DNA of 9,106 bases from FLUQ01 sp031548325. Its GTDB lineage: Bacteria; Desulfobacterota; Desulfovibrionia; Desulfovibrionales; Desulfovibrionaceae. Positions 7,151 to 9,106 of the stretch are shown here, piece by piece; within the stretch, counting starts at the first letter, position 1; each line of letters begins with the position of its first letter. Under the pieces are notes generated by a model. That model was not told the origin of the DNA. It made no database searches and worked only from the letters and a program-made list of their open reading frames with translations. The position numbers and the translations under genes were made by a program. The stretch spans positions 1 to 9,106 of the forward strand of contig JAVBRE010000073.1 of the NCBI GenBank assembly GCA_031548325.1, given 5' to 3'.

Positions 7151-7245
7151 AATGGAATTTGCTTATGCACATTTGGTAAAATCGGCCTTGCGGCCGCCGA
7201 TTCCGGATATGTCATCAAGTAGTTTGCACGCCAGGAGGGTAAGAG
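7103..7245. other. Unrecognised debris between two gene remnants
   Basis: Directly after the aldehyde dehydrogenase similarity ends, the composition drops to AT-rich (roughly 7103-7170) and then returns to GC-rich. In the same frame as the fragment, after the TAG at 7148, a short run ends KIGLAAADSGYVIK with a TAG at 7220-7222; this could be the last codons of another lost gene, since a clean ribosome binding site follows 10 bp later. Another frame (7130-7370) is open throughout. I cannot assign the segment to a family, and see no insertion-sequence ends within it. Confidence 0.4.
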
Positions 7246-7248
7246 ATG
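7233..7248 (+). promoter_or_regulatory. Orphan ribosome binding site and start codon
   Basis: AGGAGG at 7233-7238 followed after 7 nt by ATG at 7246 is one of the best translation starts in the window, yet the frame it opens ends after 13 codons (TGA at 7285-7287). It probably belonged to the amidohydrolase whose tail follows in another frame, with the middle of the gene deleted. Confidence 0.55.
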
Positions 7249-7255
7249 GCTTCTT

Positions 7256-7370
7256 CAAGAACGTTGTTGATGACGGCAAACTGGTGACCCTGATCAAAAC
7301 GTGGCTCCCGGACGAAGCGATGCGCCAAACGGTGCTTATAGACAACCCTGCGGAACTCTATGATTTCTGA
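7256..7370 (+). pseudogene. Amidohydrolase (PF04909-type) C-terminal remnant
   Basis: The frame ending with TGA at 7368-7370 reads NVVDDGKLVTLIKTW, then LPDEAMRQTVLIDNPAELYDF. This is the usual C-terminal end of amidohydrolase-2 family proteins, such as 2-pyrone-4,6-dicarboxylate-hydrolase relatives, which finish in a W-x-PDE ... ILVDNPARLYGF-like pattern. Only about 37 residues of a protein of about 280 are left, and the metal-binding residues are missing. The open frame extends to the left but loses similarity. The good start at 7246 is in a different frame. The lost enzyme probably acted in the same pathway, as related hydrolases often accompany HpcH-type aldolases. Confidence 0.7.
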
Positions 7371-7498
7371 ATAAAAAAAAATTATAAAAATTTTCATCCT
7401 GTGCATTCGCCTTTCCCCCTTCCGGACGCCTGGCCAGAGGCGGCGGCTCTTGTGTGTTGTCCTGCGGACGGCACGCGTAACTGACAAGGAGTTTTACC
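7371..7498. other. Intergenic region before the intact aldehyde dehydrogenase
   Basis: It begins with an A/T-only-like run (about 7371-7394), then a C/T-rich part and a weak hairpin of 5 bp (7427-7431 with 7438-7442). No convincing promoter or terminator is seen. AAGGAG at 7486-7491 serves the next gene. The A-rich run could hold an extended promoter element, but no -35/-10 pair stands out. Confidence 0.4.
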
Positions 7499-8965
7499 AT
7501 GGCTGAGTACAAGACGTATCTGAATTACATCAACGGCAGCTTCTTTCCCGCAAGTAACGGGAAAACGTATCCGATCATCAACCCCGCGAACCAGGAAGTC
7601 ATCGCCCACGCCCAGCAGTCCGGGCCCGAGGACTATGTGCGCGCCGTCGCCGCCGCGAAAAAGTGCTTTCACGAATCAGCCTGGCGCAAAGATTCCAAGT
7701 TGCGGGCCAGAGCGTTCATGGAGGCGGCCAAGGCAATCCTCGCCAACCAGGAGGATTTGGCGCGGCTCTACGCCATGGACAACGGAAAAAACATCAAGGA
7801 AGCCAAAGGGGAACTGGCCAACGGCGCGGATCTTTTCGAGTACTGTGCCGGGCTCACTCGCAATATTTTCGGCAAAACCCTGGACCCCGCTCCCGAATCG
7901 CTGAGCCTTCTGATCCGCGAGCCGGTGGGCGTTGTGGGCATCATTTCCCCCTGGAACTGGCCCATCCAGCTCATGCTGCGCGAAATGGTCCCGGCGCTGG
8001 CCGCCGGCAACGCGGTGGTGCTCAAACCCGCCAGCATCACGGCGGCCATCTCAATGGCCGTGGTGGAAATACTCGCAACCGTCAAAGAATTCCCGGCTGG
8101 GCTCATCAACGTGGTCACCGGGCCGGGCCCCGTGGTGGGGGAAGCGCTGGTCAAGCACCCGGACGTGGGCATGATCAGCTTCACCGGCGACACCCCGACG
8201 GGACGCGAAATCGGGCGCATGGCGGCCGAGGGCGTCAAAAAGGTCTCCCTGGAGCTGGGCGGCAAGTCCGCGAACATCGTTTTCCCGGACGCGGACCTGC
8301 AAAAGGTCATCCCCGCATCCATCCAGGCGGCCTTCCTCACCTCCGGACAGGTCTGCATGTGCGGTACCAGAATGCTGGTTCACGAGGATATTTTCGAGGA
8401 AACGGCCCGGCTGATGAAAATCGCGGCGGAAGAGATAAAGGTGGGGCCCGGTCTTGACGAATCGTGCCGTATCGGCCCCGTGGTTTCGCAAAAGCAGTTC
8501 GACAGCATCCTGGCCTACATAGAAAAAGGCAAGAAGGAAGGCGGGAAAATCCTCACCGGTGGCAAACCCCTTTCCGGCCCTGAATACGGCAAGGGATTCT
8601 TCATTGCGCCCACCATATTCATGGATCTGGCCAATGAATCCTGCCTGGTGCAGGAGGAGATATTCGGGCCGGTTTTGGTGATGCAGAAATTCAGAAGCGA
8701 GGAAGAAGCTGTTGCCATGGCCAACAGCAGCGCTTACGGGCTGGCCGGCGCCGTATGGAGCAAGGATATTGACCGCGCGCTCAGGGTAGCCAGGGCCATG
8801 GAAGCCGGCACCATATGGGTCAACACCTACTTCAAGCTGTACCACCAAGCGGAGTTCGGCGGCTACAAACTGAGCGGCATCGGCCGGACCAGGGGCATAG
8901 AAGGCCTTCTGGAGTTCACGGAAATAAAGCATATCCATATCGATTCCAACGCCGCGTATGTTTAG
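7499..8965 (+). CDS. NAD(P)-dependent aldehyde dehydrogenase
   Basis: A full-length (488-residue) cytoplasmic aldehyde dehydrogenase that oxidises an aldehyde to the carboxylate. Cofactor-binding SPWNWP (Asn153) and LKPA (about 180) come first, then FTGDTPTGREI, the general base Glu252 in LELGGKS, the catalytic nucleophile Cys286 in SGQVCMCGTR, and EEIFGPVL near residue 400. The C-terminal part includes the W-V-N-T-Y and GGYKLSGIGRTRG segments. The start is set by AAGGAG at 7486-7491, 7 nt upstream. It is probably the partner of the aldolase at 4138, removing the released aldehyde, though the substrate cannot be told. It stands after a decayed paralogue (6983), so it may have taken over that role. 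An IS element begins 5 bp after its stop, so whatever naturally followed has been displaced. Confidence 0.96.
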   Translation: MAEYKTYLNYINGSFFPASNGKTYPIINPANQEVIAHAQQSGPEDYVRAVAAAKKCFHESAWRKDSKLRARAFMEAAKAILANQEDLARLYAMDNGKNIKEAKGELANGADLFEYCAGLTRNIFGKTLDPAPESLSLLIREPVGVVGIISPWNWPIQLMLREMVPALAAGNAVVLKPASITAAISMAVVEILATVKEFPAGLINVVTGPGPVVGEALVKHPDVGMISFTGDTPTGREIGRMAAEGVKKVSLELGGKSANIVFPDADLQKVIPASIQAAFLTSGQVCMCGTRMLVHEDIFEETARLMKIAAEEIKVGPGLDESCRIGPVVSQKQFDSILAYIEKGKKEGGKILTGGKPLSGPEYGKGFFIAPTIFMDLANESCLVQEEIFGPVLVMQKFRSEEEAVAMANSSAYGLAGAVWSKDIDRALRVARAMEAGTIWVNTYFKLYHQAEFGGYKLSGIGRTRGIEGLLEFTEIKHIHIDSNAAYV

Positions 8966-8970
8966 AGAAG

Positions 8971-9106
8971 TGGATCCCAAAATTTGGACAGATGTGATAG
9001 CTACTCAACCAGACGAGGAGACCACAGATGTCCAAACGAAAGAACCATGCTCCGGCGTTCAAGGCCAGGGTCGCCCTGGTCGCCCTTTCCGGCGAGAAGA
9101 CCATTG
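8971..9106 (+). mobile_element. Left end of an IS3-family insertion sequence, cut by the window edge
   Basis: A terminal-repeat-like sequence starts TGGATCCCAAAATTTGGACA at 8971, 57 bp before a transposase OrfA start. The TG beginning and the distance between repeat and OrfA fit the IS3 family. The base triplet or quartet just before it (AAG or GAAG, ending 8970) would be one copy of the target duplication. The right end and OrfB lie beyond the window. Confidence 0.75.
9028..9106 (+). CDS. IS3-family transposase OrfA, N-terminal part
   Basis: GAGGAG at 9015-9020 precedes ATG 9028 by 7 nt, and the 26 visible residues read MSKRKNHAPAFKARVALVAL followed by SGEKTI. The pattern K-R-x-x-x-x-x-F-K-x-x-V-A-L-x-A-L-x-G-E-K-T is typical of the N-terminal helix-turn-helix of IS3-family OrfA proteins, which bind the terminal repeats and are joined to OrfB by frameshifting. 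The gene is cut by the end of the window, so its integrity cannot be judged. Confidence 0.85.
   Translation, partial: MSKRKNHAPAFKARVALVALSGEKTI

Noticed and set aside
6924..7370. Open frame of 148 codons as a real small gene
   Set aside because: Its first part is an off-frame reading of the DUF6282 end and the aldehyde dehydrogenase fragment; only the last 37 or so residues have meaning, as an amidohydrolase tail.
7427..7442. Hairpin as a terminator before the aldehyde dehydrogenase
   Set aside because: Only a 5-bp stem without a U-run; too weak to call.
8051..8980. Minus-strand open frame of 309 codons opposite the aldehyde dehydrogenase
   Set aside because: Antisense shadow of a gene with all catalytic motifs intact.
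1..9106. CRISPR array, tRNA, rRNA, phage or defence system
   Set aside because: No regularly spaced repeats, no tRNA-like or rRNA-like sequence, and every supported gene is metabolic, transport, regulatory or IS-derived.

Overview
The window carries one co-directional (+ strand) catabolic operon, about 8.6 kb long, between two pieces of apparently unrelated IS3-type insertion sequences. GC-rich genes, a fused DctQM-type TRAP permease, a CprK/Crp-like regulator, an Old Yellow Enzyme with a C-terminal cysteine cluster, and IS remnants together suggest a proteobacterium, most likely an anaerobic desulfovibrio-like Desulfobacterota member. That taxonomic guess is inference; no marker gene is present.

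Layout. Positions 1-61 look like the right end of an IS3-family element (transposase tail plus terminal repeat). Positions 62-321 are an AT-richer leader with a perfect 15-bp inverted repeat, a possible sigma70 promoter and a cluster of GTAC half-sites. The operon then runs: Crp/Fnr-family regulator (322-1095), TRAP solute-binding protein DctP (1120-2166), fused TRAP permease DctQM (2230 or 2176 to 4125), HpcH/HpaI-type class II aldolase (4138-4905), single-domain NADH:flavin oxidoreductase of the OYE family (4936-6024) and a DUF6282-type metal-dependent hydrolase (6065-6952). Next comes a stretch of gene debris (6983-7370): the first 40 codons of an aldehyde dehydrogenase, an unrecognised AT-rich piece, an orphan ribosome binding site with start codon, and the C-terminal tail of an amidohydrolase. 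A complete aldehyde dehydrogenase (7499-8965) follows. A second IS begins 5 bp after its stop codon (terminal repeat from 8971, OrfA from 9028) and runs off the window.

How the genes could work together (inference): the TRAP system imports a carboxylate. The OYE reduces or isomerises an activated double bond. The DUF6282 hydrolase opens a ring, lactone or amide. The aldolase splits a hydroxy-oxo acid into pyruvate (or a similar oxo acid) plus an aldehyde, and the aldehyde dehydrogenase oxidises that aldehyde. The regulator is the first gene and probably senses the substrate or an intermediate. The substrate cannot be read from the sequence. The most notable points are this uncharacterised gene set, a Tyr-to-Phe change at the expected proton donor of the OYE, and the multi-junction gene graveyard in mid-operon.
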